Source: Candidatus Acidiferrales bacterium
GTDB lineage: Bacteria > Acidobacteriota > Terriglobia > Acidiferrales > UBA7541
Direction: 5' to 3'
NCBI GenBank assembly: GCA_030038275.1
Contig: JASHPG010000172.1
Coordinates: 1-51,900 of the forward strand
Length of the DNA: 51,900 nucleotides
The translations under genes and the position numbers were made by a program. The notes under the pieces were generated by a model that had not been told where the DNA came from, did no database searches, and was given only the letters and a program-made list of their open reading frames with translations. This document shows positions 1-8,806 of the stretch, one piece after another; position 1 is the stretch's first letter; each line of letters opens with the position of its first letter.

Positions 1-420
1 GCTCCCGCGGCGAACTACGAAGTCGATTATCTAATCACGCCTGGTTTGGGAGGGGCGGACGACATTCGGAACTTATGGCCCGAGCCGCGCTACGATACCG
101 TCTGGAATTCGTTTGTGAAAGACCAACTGGAGGACTATCTGCACCACGCTGTTTGTGGTGGAAAGCTCAGTCTGCCGGTTGCTCAGCGCGAAATCGCGAC
201 CAATTGGATCGCCGCGTATAAGAAATACTTCCATACGGATCACCCGCTTCCGGCAACAAGTGCATCTGTTTTCTCTGTGACAGGGCGAACCGAGCCGCCG
301 AGATCTCGTTTTCAGCCTCACCCGGTCGCGCGAGGTGAACAACATTTTATTGCTTTCCACGCGCCGCGAGCCGCAGCCACTTCGCGGTCCACAACCGCCA
401 CGCATAAGAACCTCTCGTAA
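1..420 (+). CDS. HNH-like 'NLWPEP' family protein, 5' truncated
   Basis: The frame is open from the first base of the window, so the gene begins upstream. Visible residues include a YEVDYLITPGLGG stretch, then NLWPEP, VWNSFVKDQLE, an LHHAVC segment and NWIAAYKKYF. This order matches a widespread family of small proteins whose core resembles an HNH fold (DHLIPLELGG...NLWP). Here the usual His after Asp is Tyr, so nuclease activity is doubtful. After the HTDHPLP segment there are about 45 further residues rich in Arg, Pro and Ser that I do not recognise and that may be a degraded or extended tail. The family assignment is from memory of the motif. The function is unknown. Confidence 0.6.
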   Translation, partial: APAANYEVDYLITPGLGGADDIRNLWPEPRYDTVWNSFVKDQLEDYLHHAVCGGKLSLPVAQREIATNWIAAYKKYFHTDHPLPATSASVFSVTGRTEPPRSRFQPHPVARGEQHFIAFHAPRAAATSRSTTATHKNLS

Positions 421-632
421 TCCGTCCTCTTAGTCCTTTCAGAATGCAGTCCGGCAAGTGTTTTGGCGAACAGATAGTCCAAGTTGACCCAGAGGTCAAC
501 TCTGCCCGGCCGCAGCGAGTCCTCCTCAGTCAGTGAAGTCACGCTCGCTCCCAAGCAGGTGTTTTGATATGCTCCCGCGCGGCAGTCCAGGGATTCCGCT
601 ACAAGTTAAAGCTATCCGGCGAAGGAGGCATC

Positions 633-1742
633 ATGCGACGAAAATGGGGGCCGAAAGCAAGTCTCATGATTGGCGCGGGTGTGCTGGCCGCGCTCGGGGC
701 GTTCGCGGCATTCGGGCAAGGATCGGATCAGGCGCCGCCGCTGCCGCCCGCTCCGGCGAATGCCCCTCCGCCATCGCTGCAGGCGAACGCCGATCCAGGC
801 TACGACGGCGCACTGGCGGCATGCAAAAACCCGCCACGAAAAATGCGTCCGATTGTATGGCCGGCTAGCGGGCCGCCTCCGCGCGATTACACGGTGACGG
901 AAATCCCGGGCGTGATCGCCGCTGGGCAGCGCTGGAAATTCCTGTGGCAGGCGGCCGGGAATAATGGCGACGGAATCGTCGCCACGAAAGACGGTGGGCT
1001 GCTGATCGCGCAGAACGACAACAGCGACATCGTGAAGATCGACGCGAACGGGAACCCGACAATTGTTTATACCAATACGCACACGGGCGGAGCGCTTTCC
1101 ATCAACGCACATGGAGCGATATTCGCTGTCGAGCGTGGGTTGAATCCGCGCATCGAGGAGCTCGCGCCTCATCGGCGCGTCCTGGCGGATCATTACTCGA
1201 ATGGCACGCTCGATTGCATCGGTGGCGTGATGAACGATCTTACGGCGGCGCGTAACGGCGGCGTCTATTTCACGATGGGCGGACTTTACTACGTTAGCCC
1301 AAAGGGCATGGTGACGGAGTACGGCGAAAATCTGCGGACGAACGGCATCATCCTTAGCCCGGATGAAAAGAAGCTGTACGTGACGAACGGCAACAGCGTG
1401 GCTGTTTTTGACGTCCAGAGAGACGGCTCGCTCACCAACCAGCGCGAATTTGCGAAGCTGCCGCCGGGCACGTACGGTGATGGCAGCGCCATCGATTCGG
1501 ACGGGAGAGTTTATGTCTCAACGAATCCAGGCGTGCAAGTGTTTGCGCCGGACGGGAAATATTTGGGGCTGATTCCCTCGCCACGCGACGAGATCAGCAT
1601 CTCGTTTGGCGGTCCAGGGCGGAAGACCATGTTCATTCTCGCTCGCGGAGCGGTGGACGCGAACGGCAAGCAGATCGCCAATGCCGCGCAGGTCTATTCA
1701 ATCCAGATGATTGCGCAAGGCCCGAGCAACCGCCCCAAGTAA
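633..1742 (+). CDS. Secreted SMP-30/gluconolactonase-like beta-propeller protein
   Basis: The 369-residue product starts at the ATG preceded by GAAGGAGG eight bases upstream, rather than at the earlier in-frame start at 564. Residues 1-28 form a signal peptide (RRK then a hydrophobic stretch ending AAFGQ). A Pro/Ala-rich linker follows, then a six-bladed propeller of the SMP-30/LRE type, with blade-like segments such as GIVATKDGGLLIAQ, NGIILSPDEKKLYVT and SAIDSDGRVYVSTNPGVQVF. Family members hydrolyse lactones or related esters using a bound divalent metal, but the substrate cannot be deduced here. It appears monocistronic: the next gene is convergent. Export to the periplasm is inferred from the signal peptide. 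Confidence 0.75.
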   Translation: MRRKWGPKASLMIGAGVLAALGAFAAFGQGSDQAPPLPPAPANAPPPSLQANADPGYDGALAACKNPPRKMRPIVWPASGPPPRDYTVTEIPGVIAAGQRWKFLWQAAGNNGDGIVATKDGGLLIAQNDNSDIVKIDANGNPTIVYTNTHTGGALSINAHGAIFAVERGLNPRIEELAPHRRVLADHYSNGTLDCIGGVMNDLTAARNGGVYFTMGGLYYVSPKGMVTEYGENLRTNGIILSPDEKKLYVTNGNSVAVFDVQRDGSLTNQREFAKLPPGTYGDGSAIDSDGRVYVSTNPGVQVFAPDGKYLGLIPSPRDEISISFGGPGRKTMFILARGAVDANGKQIANAAQVYSIQMIAQGPSNRPK

Positions 1743-1871
1743 TCACTCGTCGTCGTAGTCCGCAACGCGAGGATTAGCTGGGTCGCGAAAGCCCCGGACC
1801 GCAGCGAAGGGCCTAATTGCGCCCATGTTTGGGACGCGAAATTGGCCTCGATCTGTCGAAGCGCCCCATCG

Positions 1872-2495
1872 CTAGCGCGAAGCTGTGGTAGAAGCGGGAA
1901 TCTCGGATTTACGTGCAGCTGCTGCCTGCCCGCGAATCCAGAATGCGCCAAATGCCACGATTAGGGCCGGAAGCAAGAATCTTATGCCGTCGCGTAGGAG
2001 AGCGCCCGGACCAGCCTCTTGCGGGGGCCCTACGCCGCAGCCGCAGTCGATTTTGAGCCCGCGCTGGTAAGCCGAGAAGATGGCGATCATAAAACCGCAG
2101 AACGCCAGACATGCAACCAGCGAAGCATACCGCCGCAAAATCCCGCTGACCAACCAAAGCCCGAGCGCCAGCTCCACAAACGGAAGAGTGTGCGCGATAG
2201 TGTTTGCCGTTTTCGCTGAAACCACCTGATACGATTCAACTTGGATAGCGAACAGTGCGATAGAGGTCTTGGCCGAAGCCCAGTTCCACGGGAATCCAGG
2301 AAGAGGCTTCAGCTTGCCGTAGGAAGCGGCGAGGAAAATGCATCCGACGACAATCCCGCCCACCAGCAGAAGAGCCCGCATAAGGTACCGGCGCTGCGCC
2401 GGCTTGCGAGCGCAAAGAAAAGCAATCAGCCCGGCGACAACAAAGATGAAGCCCCATTCGGCAAGCCAATTCAACACTGAACCGAGCGCATCCAT
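1872..2495 (-). CDS. MauE/DoxX-like integral membrane redox protein
   Basis: The 207-residue protein has four to five hydrophobic segments and a DCGCG motif near residue 150, the cysteine pair typical of the MauE/DoxX-like family of membrane proteins linked to disulfide chemistry. The chosen ATG (MDALGSVLNW) lies 17 bases after the stop of the upstream thioredoxin-fold gene. Upstream in-frame starts would overlap that gene. The order 'DsbA-like protein then MauE-like protein' suggests a two-gene unit in which the membrane protein passes electrons to or from the exported thiol protein, in the manner of DsbB or VKOR. That pairing is inferred from gene order and motif; the partner and direction of electron flow are unknown. 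Confidence 0.6.
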   Translation of the reverse strand: MDALGSVLNWLAEWGFIFVVAGLIAFLCARKPAQRRYLMRALLLVGGIVVGCIFLAASYGKLKPLPGFPWNWASAKTSIALFAIQVESYQVVSAKTANTIAHTLPFVELALGLWLVSGILRRYASLVACLAFCGFMIAIFSAYQRGLKIDCGCGVGPPQEAGPGALLRDGIRFLLPALIVAFGAFWIRGQAAAARKSEIPASTTASR

Positions 2496-2512
2496 CAGAG
2501 GTTCCGGTGCGC

Positions 2513-3250
2513 CTATTGGCTGCTCAACAGTGAGTCGAAGAATTGCTTCAGAAGGGGCCACGAGACCGCGGCCGACGTGGGCGGCAGCTTTCGTCCCTTG
2601 TAAATAATCTCGAACGTAGGAGTGGCACGGACGGGAACCTCTTCGCCCATGGCGCGGTCTGCGTTAATCGTCGCGTCGAGCGGGCATCCCCCGGGCGCCA
2701 CGTCAAACGAGCAACCGGTCATGAGCCGCTGAATACGCCTGAAGTCGGATGCGGGCATGGCAGCCGACATGTACTTCGCAATGTCGCCCGTTGAACCCCA
2801 GGCATCCTGATTATCGTAAAGGGCTGCCTCGGCGTTGGCGAACTCTCCGACGCGCGCCGCGGCCTCTTCCCAACGAGCAGCCTCATAACCATATTTGTGC
2901 TGCGGAAGAGGAAAATCATGATGCACGAGGTATACCTTGCCCGAAGCGACGTAGTCGCTAATCATCGGGCGCAGCGTATTTTCGTAGAAAGCGCGGCAGG
3001 AGGGACATTGGTAATCGGTGAACACGATCATGGTGATCGGAGCGCTGCTGGACCCGTAGCTCTTCACGGGCGCGGGCAGAGATTCGACGGTTTTCGTCCT
3101 TGGGCGAGTTGCACGAGCGCGTGGCGCGGCGGCATTCAGCGTTGCCCCCACCGCGATAATCGAGACCACTGCGGCTGCAACCCCCGCTCTTCGCGCCCAA
3201 GCTGGCCAGCGGCCGCGCGATGTCTGCTGCAAAGTATCTCGGATTTCCAA
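2513..3250 (-). CDS. Exported DsbA-like thioredoxin-fold protein
   Basis: The 245-residue protein has an N-terminal membrane or signal segment (residues about 20-42), then a DsbA/thioredoxin-4 type domain. The active-site segment is FTDYQCPSCRAF, a CPSC redox pair, with the cis-Pro loop VRATPTFEI later. Two further cysteines (TGCSF, GGCPL) lie in the helical insert. The start is TTG, well supported by GGGAGGAG a few bases upstream. Family members oxidise or isomerise periplasmic thiols. It precedes the MauE-like gene by 17 bases and both are transcribed away from dnaK. The exact redox role (oxidase or reductase) is not settled by the sequence. Confidence 0.75.
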   Translation of the reverse strand: MEIRDTLQQTSRGRWPAWARRAGVAAAVVSIIAVGATLNAAAPRARATRPRTKTVESLPAPVKSYGSSSAPITMIVFTDYQCPSCRAFYENTLRPMISDYVASGKVYLVHHDFPLPQHKYGYEAARWEEAAARVGEFANAEAALYDNQDAWGSTGDIAKYMSAAMPASDFRRIQRLMTGCSFDVAPGGCPLDATINADRAMGEEVPVRATPTFEIIYKGRKLPPTSAAVSWPLLKQFFDSLLSSQ

Positions 3251-3674
3251 AGGCTCCTCCCAGAGTCCTTACTCCCATTCATCGGCAAACGGCGATTCTA
3301 GCGCGAATTCCCCAGCTTGCGCTTATTGATGTTGGACCGCCGAGCGCGAAATAGGTAACTGCCTTTGTAGTACGATGCGCGTACGGAGCACGGGGTTCGC
3401 TTGGACCGTCATGCTTGCTGCGATGGCGAATGAGCCGCGCTCGGTGCGTGTCGCTAGATGCAGAGTAAGCGCATCCCGACGAGAGCTTCTAAGGGCTGGC
3501 GGACATCTTTTTTTCTTCAGATGGTGAAAAATCGCGCGTGAATGAATCTGTACGCGAAGCTGTGCGGCAGCCGGATACGTGATTTCCCTTGAGGGCCCTC
3601 GTGCCGACAAATGGCCGGTTAGTTTCTAATGTAAGTTTCTGTAAAAACGTAACATATTAATCTGTATCAAACAA

Positions 3675-3695
3675 CTTGACAATAATACACTCAAC
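3675..3695 (+). promoter_or_regulatory. HAIR operator (HspR binding site) upstream of dnaK
   Basis: The 21-bp element has arms CTTGACA and ACTCAAC separated by seven bases. This closely matches the HAIR consensus CTTGAGT-N7-ACTCAAG bound by HspR. The hspR gene is the third gene of the same cluster, so the site fits autoregulated heat-shock control: HspR, helped by DnaK, represses the operon until unfolded protein titrates DnaK. The operator covers the -35 hexamer TTGACA. The match was made by eye. Confidence 0.8.
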
Positions 3696-3704
3696 CTGTA
3701 ATAT
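3676..3704 (+). promoter_or_regulatory. Sigma-70-type promoter of the dnaK operon
   Basis: A perfect -35 hexamer TTGACA (3676-3681) is followed after 17 bases by TAATAT (3699-3704), four of six matches to the -10 consensus. It lies about 65 bases upstream of the dnaK start and overlaps the HAIR operator, so HspR binding would block RNA polymerase directly. Confidence 0.7.
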
Positions 3705-3769
3705 TTCGGCGTACGCGGCGGAATCGATCTGCGCGGGGCGAGTAATAGCTTAGTTTAGGAGCGGATTCC

Positions 3770-5722
3770 ATGAGCAAGATTATTGGCATAGATCTGGGGA
3801 CAACCAACTCGGTGGTGGCCGTCATGCAAGGTGGCGAGCCCGTCGTCATCCCCAACCAGGAGGGGGCGCGAACCACCCCATCAGTGGTCGGCATCACGAA
3901 AACGGGAGAGCGTCTGGTGGGCCAGGTGGCGAAGCGCCAGGCGATTACCAATCCCGAGAACACCATTTATTCCATCAAGCGGTTTATGGGCCGGCGATAC
4001 GACGAAGTCACCGAAGAAATGAAGATGGTGCCTTATAAAGTCGTGGCGCAAGGCGACCATGTCGCGGCGATGGCACAGGGCAAACCGTATAGCCCTCCGG
4101 AAATTTCTGCGATGATTCTCCAAAAGCTGAAGCAGGCGGCGGAAGACTTCCTCGGAGAAAAGGTCACGGAAGCAGTGATCACTGTGCCGGCATACTTCAA
4201 CGACGCGCAGCGCACGGCGACGAAAGACGCTGGAAAGATCGCAGGGCTCGACGTGAAGCGGATCATCAACGAGCCGACAGCCGCTGCGTTAGCCTATGGC
4301 CTCGACAAAAAGAAGGACGAAACGATCGCTGTATATGACTTCGGCGGCGGAACTTTCGATATTTCTATCCTCGAGGTTGGTGAAGGCGTCATCGAAGTGA
4401 AAGCCACGAACGGGGATACGCATCTCGGTGGCGACAACATCGACCAGCGGATCGTGGACTGGCTGATTGACGAATTCAAGAACGACGAAGGTCTCGATCT
4501 GCGCAGTAAGGGCAACGAAATGGCCTTGCAACGTCTCCGCGACGCCGCTGAACGCGCCAAGATCGAGCTGTCCACGACGATGGAAACGGAAATCAATCTG
4601 CCTTTCATCACCGCGGATGCTTCAGGCCCAAAGCACCTGGTAAAGAAGCTCACGCGTGCGAAGCTCGAGGCTATGGTCAGCGAAATCGTCCGGCGCTCCA
4701 TTGACCCCTGCAAATTGTGCATGAAAGATGCAGGCGTCGATGCCAGTAAGATCAACGAAGTGGTTCTCGTCGGCGGCCAGACTCGTATGCCCATGATTCA
4801 AGCGCTTGTGAAGGAGCTCTTCGGACGCGAGGGTCACAAGGGCGTCAATCCGGACGAAGTAGTGGCGGTCGGCGCGGCCATTCAGGGCGGCGTATTGGGC
4901 GGCGAAGTGAAGGACATTCTGCTGCTAGACGTAACGCCTCTCTCGCTCGGCGTGGAGACGCTCGGCGGCGTGATGACTGTGTTGATCCCTCGGAACACGA
5001 CCATTCCGACTCGCAAATCGGAAACCTTCTCGACGGCTGCGGACAATCAAACTTCAGTGGAAATCCACGTGCTGCAGGGCGAACGCCCGGTGGCCAGCGG
5101 CAACCGTTCGCTTGGAAAGTTTCAGTTGATCGGAATTCCATCGGCGCCGCGCGGATTGCCGCAGATCGAGGTGACGTTCGACATCGACGCGAATGGCATC
5201 TTGAACGTATCGGCAAAGGACAAGGCAACCAATAAAGAGCAGAAGATAACCATCACCGCGTCCACCGGTCTGACGAAAGAGGAGGCGGACCGGATGCAGA
5301 AAGAGGCCGAAGCCCACGCTTCGGAAGATAAAGCGCGGCTCTCGGAAGTCGAAGCCCGGAACCAGCTTGATGGCCTGGTTTATCAGACCGAGAAGCTAAT
5401 CAAGGAGAACCGCGAAAAACTGGGCGAGGCCGACGTCAAGGCGGTGGAAAACGCCATCGAGGATGCTCGCCGGGCGCTAAGCGACGGCGGTGCTGACCGG
5501 CTTCGCGCGGCAAACGAGGCGTTGACAAAGGCGTCGCACCAGGTTGCTGAAGCGCTGTACAAGGCGCAGGCGGCCGCTGGCGGCGCGGCCGGGGGAGAAG
5601 GCGGTTCGACTCAGACCGGCGGTGCGGGCGCTCAGGGCGGCGCTTCACAGGGGCAGGGAGGACAAGGCGACGTGGTGGACGCCGAGTTCGTCGACGTGGA
5701 CGAGTCGAAGAAGCCTAACTAA
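3770..5722 (+). CDS. dnaK: Chaperone DnaK (Hsp70)
   Basis: The 650-residue protein is full length for DnaK. Residues 1-15 contain the phosphate-binding segment [23 protein letters not shown] and the [10 protein letters not shown] loop complete the actin-like ATPase domain. The substrate-binding domain begins near residue 385 ([14 protein letters not shown]). The C-terminal lid ends in a Gly/Gln-rich tail and an acidic [12 protein letters not shown] segment typical of bacterial DnaK. TTTAGGAG precedes the ATG. It is the first gene of dnaK-dnaJ-hspR and sits behind the HAIR-controlled promoter. It folds client proteins in the cytoplasm with DnaJ and a GrpE encoded elsewhere. Confidence 0.98.
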   Translation: MSKIIGIDLGTTNSVVAVMQGGEPVVIPNQEGARTTPSVVGITKTGERLVGQVAKRQAITNPENTIYSIKRFMGRRYDEVTEEMKMVPYKVVAQGDHVAAMAQGKPYSPPEISAMILQKLKQAAEDFLGEKVTEAVITVPAYFNDAQRTATKDAGKIAGLDVKRIINEPTAAALAYGLDKKKDETIAVYDFGGGTFDISILEVGEGVIEVKATNGDTHLGGDNIDQRIVDWLIDEFKNDEGLDLRSKGNEMALQRLRDAAERAKIELSTTMETEINLPFITADASGPKHLVKKLTRAKLEAMVSEIVRRSIDPCKLCMKDAGVDASKINEVVLVGGQTRMPMIQALVKELFGREGHKGVNPDEVVAVGAAIQGGVLGGEVKDILLLDVTPLSLGVETLGGVMTVLIPRNTTIPTRKSETFSTAADNQTSVEIHVLQGERPVASGNRSLGKFQLIGIPSAPRGLPQIEVTFDIDANGILNVSAKDKATNKEQKITITASTGLTKEEADRMQKEAEAHASEDKARLSEVEARNQLDGLVYQTEKLIKENREKLGEADVKAVENAIEDARRALSDGGADRLRAANEALTKASHQVAEALYKAQAAAGGAAGGEGGSTQTGGAGAQGGASQGQGGQGDVVDAEFVDVDESKKPN

Positions 5723-5828
5723 CGATTACGAAGTCCTTGAAGCGAAATGAGGCGGCGAATCGCGCAAGTGACCGCGCTCGCTCGCCCGGTTTTTTCGCGT
5801 TGTAATTTCGGGGACGGAATTCAAAGCA

Positions 5829-6992
5829 ATGGCGACTGCAACCAAAACCGACTATTACGAACTGCTCGGTGTCCCGCGCAAAGCGTCCACGAAAGACATC
5901 CGGGCCGCGTACCGCAAACTCGCGCGTAAATACCATCCTGACCTGAACCCGGGCGACAAATCGGCGGAAGAAAAGTTCAAGCAGATACAAGAAGCGTACG
6001 AAGTCCTTTCCGACACGAAAAAGCGCCAGATGTACGACCAATTCGGGTTCAACGTGCCGAGTCCGGGCGGAGCTCCGCCCTCGGGGGCAGGTTATGGCGG
6101 CGTGTCGCCGGAGGACATTCACTTCGACTTCGGCGGATTCGATTTCGGAGGCCAAGGCACAACCGGCGGGACCAGCTTCCGCGATCTTTTCAGCCAGTTT
6201 TTCCGCAGTGGCGCGGGCACGGCACAAGCGAGGGCGGAGCGTGAGTGCGGCGACGACCTCGAATATGGAATCGATATCACCTTTGCGGAAGCAATGCACG
6301 GCACGGTTAAGAAGCTTAGTTTCACGCGGCTGGATACCTGCCAGGTGTGCCACGGCACGGGCGCGGCGGGCGAAGCGAAAACTTGCCCGACCTGCAACGG
6401 CTCGGGCCAGGTGACGCAGGTTAGCGGAAAGATGCGCTTTCAGGTGCCGTGCTCGCGCTGCGGCGGCACTGGCAGGCTACAGAACGTCTGCCGAAACTGC
6501 GGCGGTGAAGGGCGCGTTTCGCGCGTTGATACGCTCGAAGTGCGCATTCCGCCCGGTGCGCAGACGGGTTCGCGCGTGCGTGTCGCCGGGCGTGGCAATG
6601 CCGGCATTCATGGCGGACCTCCGGGCGATCTCTACATCATCACAAACGTGGAATCGCATCCCTTTTTTGAGCGCCGCGGCGATGATCTATACACCACAGT
6701 GCCAATCACGGTGACCGAAGCTTCGCTTGGCGCAAAGGTGGAAGTCCCTACGATCGATGGCCGCGCGCAGGTGCGCATTCCGCCTGGGACGAACAGCGGC
6801 AAGCGCCTGCGGCTGCGGGAAAAAGGCGCGCCATCCGCGCGGCATCCCGGCAAGCGCGGCGACCAGATCATCGAAGTGCAAGTGGTTGTCCCAAGGCCGG
6901 AAGACGAACGCGTTCGCGATCTACTGCGCGAGCTCAGCAAGGTCGATCAGGAAGACCCGCGCAAGGAGATTTTCGCGCGCGCGACGGTCTGA
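5829..6992 (+). CDS. dnaJ: Chaperone DnaJ (Hsp40, type I)
   Basis: The 387-residue protein has an N-terminal J domain with the HPD tripeptide at residues 36-38, which stimulates DnaK ATPase. A Gly/Phe-rich linker (about 75-135) follows, then a zinc domain with four CxxCxGxG-type repeats ([32 protein letters not shown]; about 171-230), and the two C-terminal beta domains. All zinc cysteines are present, so this is a type I DnaJ and not CbpA. It lies 106 bases after dnaK and 26 bases before hspR. It delivers unfolded substrates to DnaK. Confidence 0.95.
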   Translation: MATATKTDYYELLGVPRKASTKDIRAAYRKLARKYHPDLNPGDKSAEEKFKQIQEAYEVLSDTKKRQMYDQFGFNVPSPGGAPPSGAGYGGVSPEDIHFDFGGFDFGGQGTTGGTSFRDLFSQFFRSGAGTAQARAERECGDDLEYGIDITFAEAMHGTVKKLSFTRLDTCQVCHGTGAAGEAKTCPTCNGSGQVTQVSGKMRFQVPCSRCGGTGRLQNVCRNCGGEGRVSRVDTLEVRIPPGAQTGSRVRVAGRGNAGIHGGPPGDLYIITNVESHPFFERRGDDLYTTVPITVTEASLGAKVEVPTIDGRAQVRIPPGTNSGKRLRLREKGAPSARHPGKRGDQIIEVQVVVPRPEDERVRDLLRELSKVDQEDPRKEIFARATV

Positions 6993-7018
6993 TTTTCAGT
7001 GAAAGGAAGGAGGCGCAC

Positions 7019-7417
7019 ATGGCAGCACGGCAACGACGAAGAGCAAAGGCCGGCTACATGATAAGCGCCGTGGCAGAGCTGTATAAGATTCATCCGCAGA
7101 CGCTACGTCTCTACGAACGTGTGGGCCTGCTGATGCCTTCGCGGTCGGAGGGCAACACCCGCCTCTACACCGATGCCGATCTTGAGCGCCTCGAAGTGAT
7201 CCTCAACCTCACGCGCGAGTTGGGCGTCAATCTGGCGGGCATCGAGATCATTCTGAACATGCGCGACAAAATGGCGGAGATGCACGAGCAGATGGAGTCG
7301 TTCATGAAGTTCGTGCGCAGCGAAGTGGCTCGAAATTTCGCCGCCGCGGGCGAGCATCGCGTGCGCAACGCCATCGTGCGCGCCGTCCCGCGCCACGCGA
7401 TCCGCGTGGAGAAATAA
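7019..7417 (+). CDS. hspR: MerR-family heat-shock repressor HspR
   Basis: The 132-residue protein begins with a short basic segment, then a MerR-type winged helix (YMISAVAELYKIHPQTLRLYE, GLLMPSRSEGNTRLYTDADL) and a predicted coiled coil (about 65-105). There is no metal-binding cysteine set. The HPQTLRLYER helix and the position behind dnaK-dnaJ identify it as Hsp[12 protein letters not shown] lies just before the ATG. It should bind the HAIR site at 3675-3695 and so regulate its own operon. Its activity depends on DnaK in studied bacteria; that is family knowledge. Confidence 0.9.
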   Translation: MAARQRRRAKAGYMISAVAELYKIHPQTLRLYERVGLLMPSRSEGNTRLYTDADLERLEVILNLTRELGVNLAGIEIILNMRDKMAEMHEQMESFMKFVRSEVARNFAAAGEHRVRNAIVRAVPRHAIRVEK

Positions 7418-7434
7418 GCATCCGGTCGGGATGC
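7418..7434 (+). terminator. Possible hairpin after hspR
   Basis: GCATCC and GGATGC form a six-pair stem around a five-base loop immediately after the hspR stop codon. No run of T follows, so intrinsic termination is uncertain. Confidence 0.25.
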
Positions 7435-7487
7435 TCATCCCGAGCGCGCAGCGCGAGCGGTCCCGTTATAAGCGCGCCCATTAGGTC

Positions 7488-7522
7488 GTCATCCTGAGCC
7501 GCCGAAGGCGGCGAAGGATCTG
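7488..7522. repeat. Palindromic 'GTCATCCTGAGC...GAAGGATC' element
   Basis: A nested inverted repeat: ATCCT pairs with AGGAT, and inside it GCCGCC pairs with GGCGGC around GAA. The outer phrase TCATCCTGAG...GAAGGATCT is, from memory, a widely dispersed intergenic phrase in Acidobacteriota genomes. Only one copy was noticed here. Confidence 0.45.
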
Positions 7523-7637
7523 TTGATTGTCTGCACCGAAATCGATTCCTCGCTCGGTTCTAAATTTCCACAACACGCAAGAATTTTCACAGGCGCATCC
7601 GCTTGCATGCGCCTCGCTTCCCGCATATTCTTCCTGC

Positions 7638-8492
7638 ATGGCGAGAGCCGATTGCCCCACCTGCCATGGTAGCGGCTGGAAAATAGTCGAGCGAAATACC
7701 AACGGAGCGCAGGCGCTCTCCGCGGATAAGCCCGGCACGGCTTCGGTTGGCGACCCGAAGCTCGTGTGGGCCGTTCCGTGCGACTGCACTTCAGGCGATC
7801 GCAGCGAACGGGTGCTGGCCAAAGCTCGCGTCCCGGAACGCTATCGCCATTGCGATTTCGCGGTCTTCGAAACAGATAATGAAATTGAGAGGGCCTCATC
7901 CGAGCAGGTAACCGCATGGAATCGCAGCTTGGCACAAGCGAAGCTGATCGTGCAACGCTTCGCTGGGGAATTTCCGGTCGGCAGCGAGCAAGGTCTGCTA
8001 CTCATGGGGCCATGCGGCGTGGGTAAGACACATCTGGCCGTGGCGGCGCTGAAAGAGACCGTGTTGCGCGGCCACACCGGCCTCTTTTACGACTACCGCG
8101 AGCTGCTAAAGCAGATTCAGGATAGCTACAACGCCGAGAGCCAATCGACCGAGATGGGCGTGCTCGAACCGGTGTTGAAGGCTGAGATTCTGGTGCTCGA
8201 CGACCTGGGATCGAGCAAGCCCTCGCTATGGGCGCTCGAAACCGTGGGGCACATTCTGAACACGCGCTACAACGAAAAGCGCGTCACGATTCTGACCACG
8301 AATTATCTCGATACGGAGCCGTCGATTTCCGTAGCGCGAGTGGCTGGCATGCGCACGCCATCTATCGACGACTCACTCACCGAGCGTATCGGACAGCGCA
8401 TCCGATCACGCCTGTACGAAATGTGCCGCACGGTAGAGATTAGCGCAGCCGATTACCGCAAGGAAATCCGTAACATCAGCCGAGGGGCATAG
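7638..8492 (+). CDS. DnaC/IstB-like AAA+ ATPase
   Basis: The 284-residue protein carries an N-terminal zinc-finger-like part (CPTCHGSG at residues 5-12 and PCDC near 48) and a C-terminal AAA+ domain. The domain has Walker A GPCGVGKTH (about 118), Walker B LVLDDLGS, a sensor segment ILTTNY and an arginine-finger-type segment ERIGQRIRSRL. This is the architecture of DnaC/DnaI-type helicase loaders and IstB-like ATPases. No transposase is adjacent, so a replicative helicase-loader role is favoured. The ATG at 7638 fits the domain start; an upstream in-frame ATT/ATG-free extension is unlikely to be coding. No clear Shine-Dalgarno sequence precedes it. Confidence 0.75.
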   Translation: MARADCPTCHGSGWKIVERNTNGAQALSADKPGTASVGDPKLVWAVPCDCTSGDRSERVLAKARVPERYRHCDFAVFETDNEIERASSEQVTAWNRSLAQAKLIVQRFAGEFPVGSEQGLLLMGPCGVGKTHLAVAALKETVLRGHTGLFYDYRELLKQIQDSYNAESQSTEMGVLEPVLKAEILVLDDLGSSKPSLWALETVGHILNTRYNEKRVTILTTNYLDTEPSISVARVAGMRTPSIDDSLTERIGQRIRSRLYEMCRTVEISAADYRKEIRNISRGA

Positions 8493-8564
8493 CCGCACGA
8501 TTTCGCGTTGAAATGTCGCTCTTGGGCGATCTAGTCCGCCTAGAATCGCATGTACCTATGCGAT

Positions 8565-8593
8565 TTGCTTCCGTCGAATCCTCATTGTAAAGT
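8565..8593 (+). promoter_or_regulatory. Possible promoter upstream of the moaA leader
   Basis: TTGCTT and TAAAGT with a 17-base spacer lie about 25 bases before the riboswitch aptamer. Each hexamer is a partial match (three and four of six). Position supports it, but it is weak. Confidence 0.3.
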
Positions 8594-8615
8594 TTTCTTA
8601 GAATTCTCCGACCAC

Positions 8616-8752
8616 TGCGGCCTACCGGGAGAGACATCCCACGGCGCGGCGGCGATGTCCTGGATTTGCGAGGGCTGAGGGTTCGGGTGGAAACGCCCGG
8701 GCCTCCCGTTTGGAAAGGGGAATGTTATCCGGCGGAGTTGCCGCCGGTGTAT
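8616..8752 (+). promoter_or_regulatory. Moco-type riboswitch aptamer in the moaA leader
   Basis: The leader has the conserved phrase GCCTCCCG...GGAAAGG found in the Moco (molybdenum cofactor) RNA motif, for example upstream of E. coli moaA. It is preceded by a helix with a GAAA tetraloop (CGGGTG/CGCCCG at 8685-8700) and by GACATC/GATGTC (8633-8638/8654-8659). It is followed by CCGGCGG/CCGCCGG (8729-8735/8741-8747). The aptamer ends directly at an intrinsic terminator before moaA, a molybdenum cofactor gene, which is the expected regulatory layout. Boundaries are estimated by eye. A tungsten-cofactor variant cannot be excluded. Confidence 0.75.
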
Positions 8753-8784
8753 GCCCAAGTCCAACGCGGATTTGGGCTTTTTTT
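8753..8784 (+). terminator. Intrinsic terminator, expression platform of the moaA riboswitch
   Basis: A ten-pair stem (GCCCAAGTCC with GGATTTGGGC, one G-T pair) encloses a five-base loop and runs straight into seven T residues. It ends 22 bases before the moaA start, so transcription would be attenuated when the upstream aptamer is occupied. Confidence 0.85.
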
Positions 8785-8806
8785 GTTTTCAAGACCCTGG
8801 AGCGAG

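Larger units (their letters stand above)
3251..3769. other. Divergent intergenic region upstream of dnaK
   Basis: This 519-bp stretch separates the minus-strand DsbA-like gene from dnaK. No convincing coding sequence is present. The dnaK-proximal 120 bases are AT-rich and carry the promoter and HAIR operator listed separately. The remaining 400 bases show no recognised element. No CIRCE-type inverted repeat was seen. Confidence 0.6.

Noticed and set aside
3251-3769. CIRCE element (HrcA control) upstream of dnaK
   Set aside because: No TTAGCACTC-N9-GAGTGCTAA-like sequence was found. A HAIR element is present instead.
5723-5828. Terminator between dnaK and dnaJ
   Set aside because: A T-run (GGTTTTTTCG) is present but only a four-pair stem precedes it, so readthrough into dnaJ is expected.
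8666-8806. Longer MoaA start
   Set aside because: The extra 47 codons overlap the riboswitch core and terminator hairpin. The ATG at 8807 has a ribosome site and the normal MoaA N-terminus.
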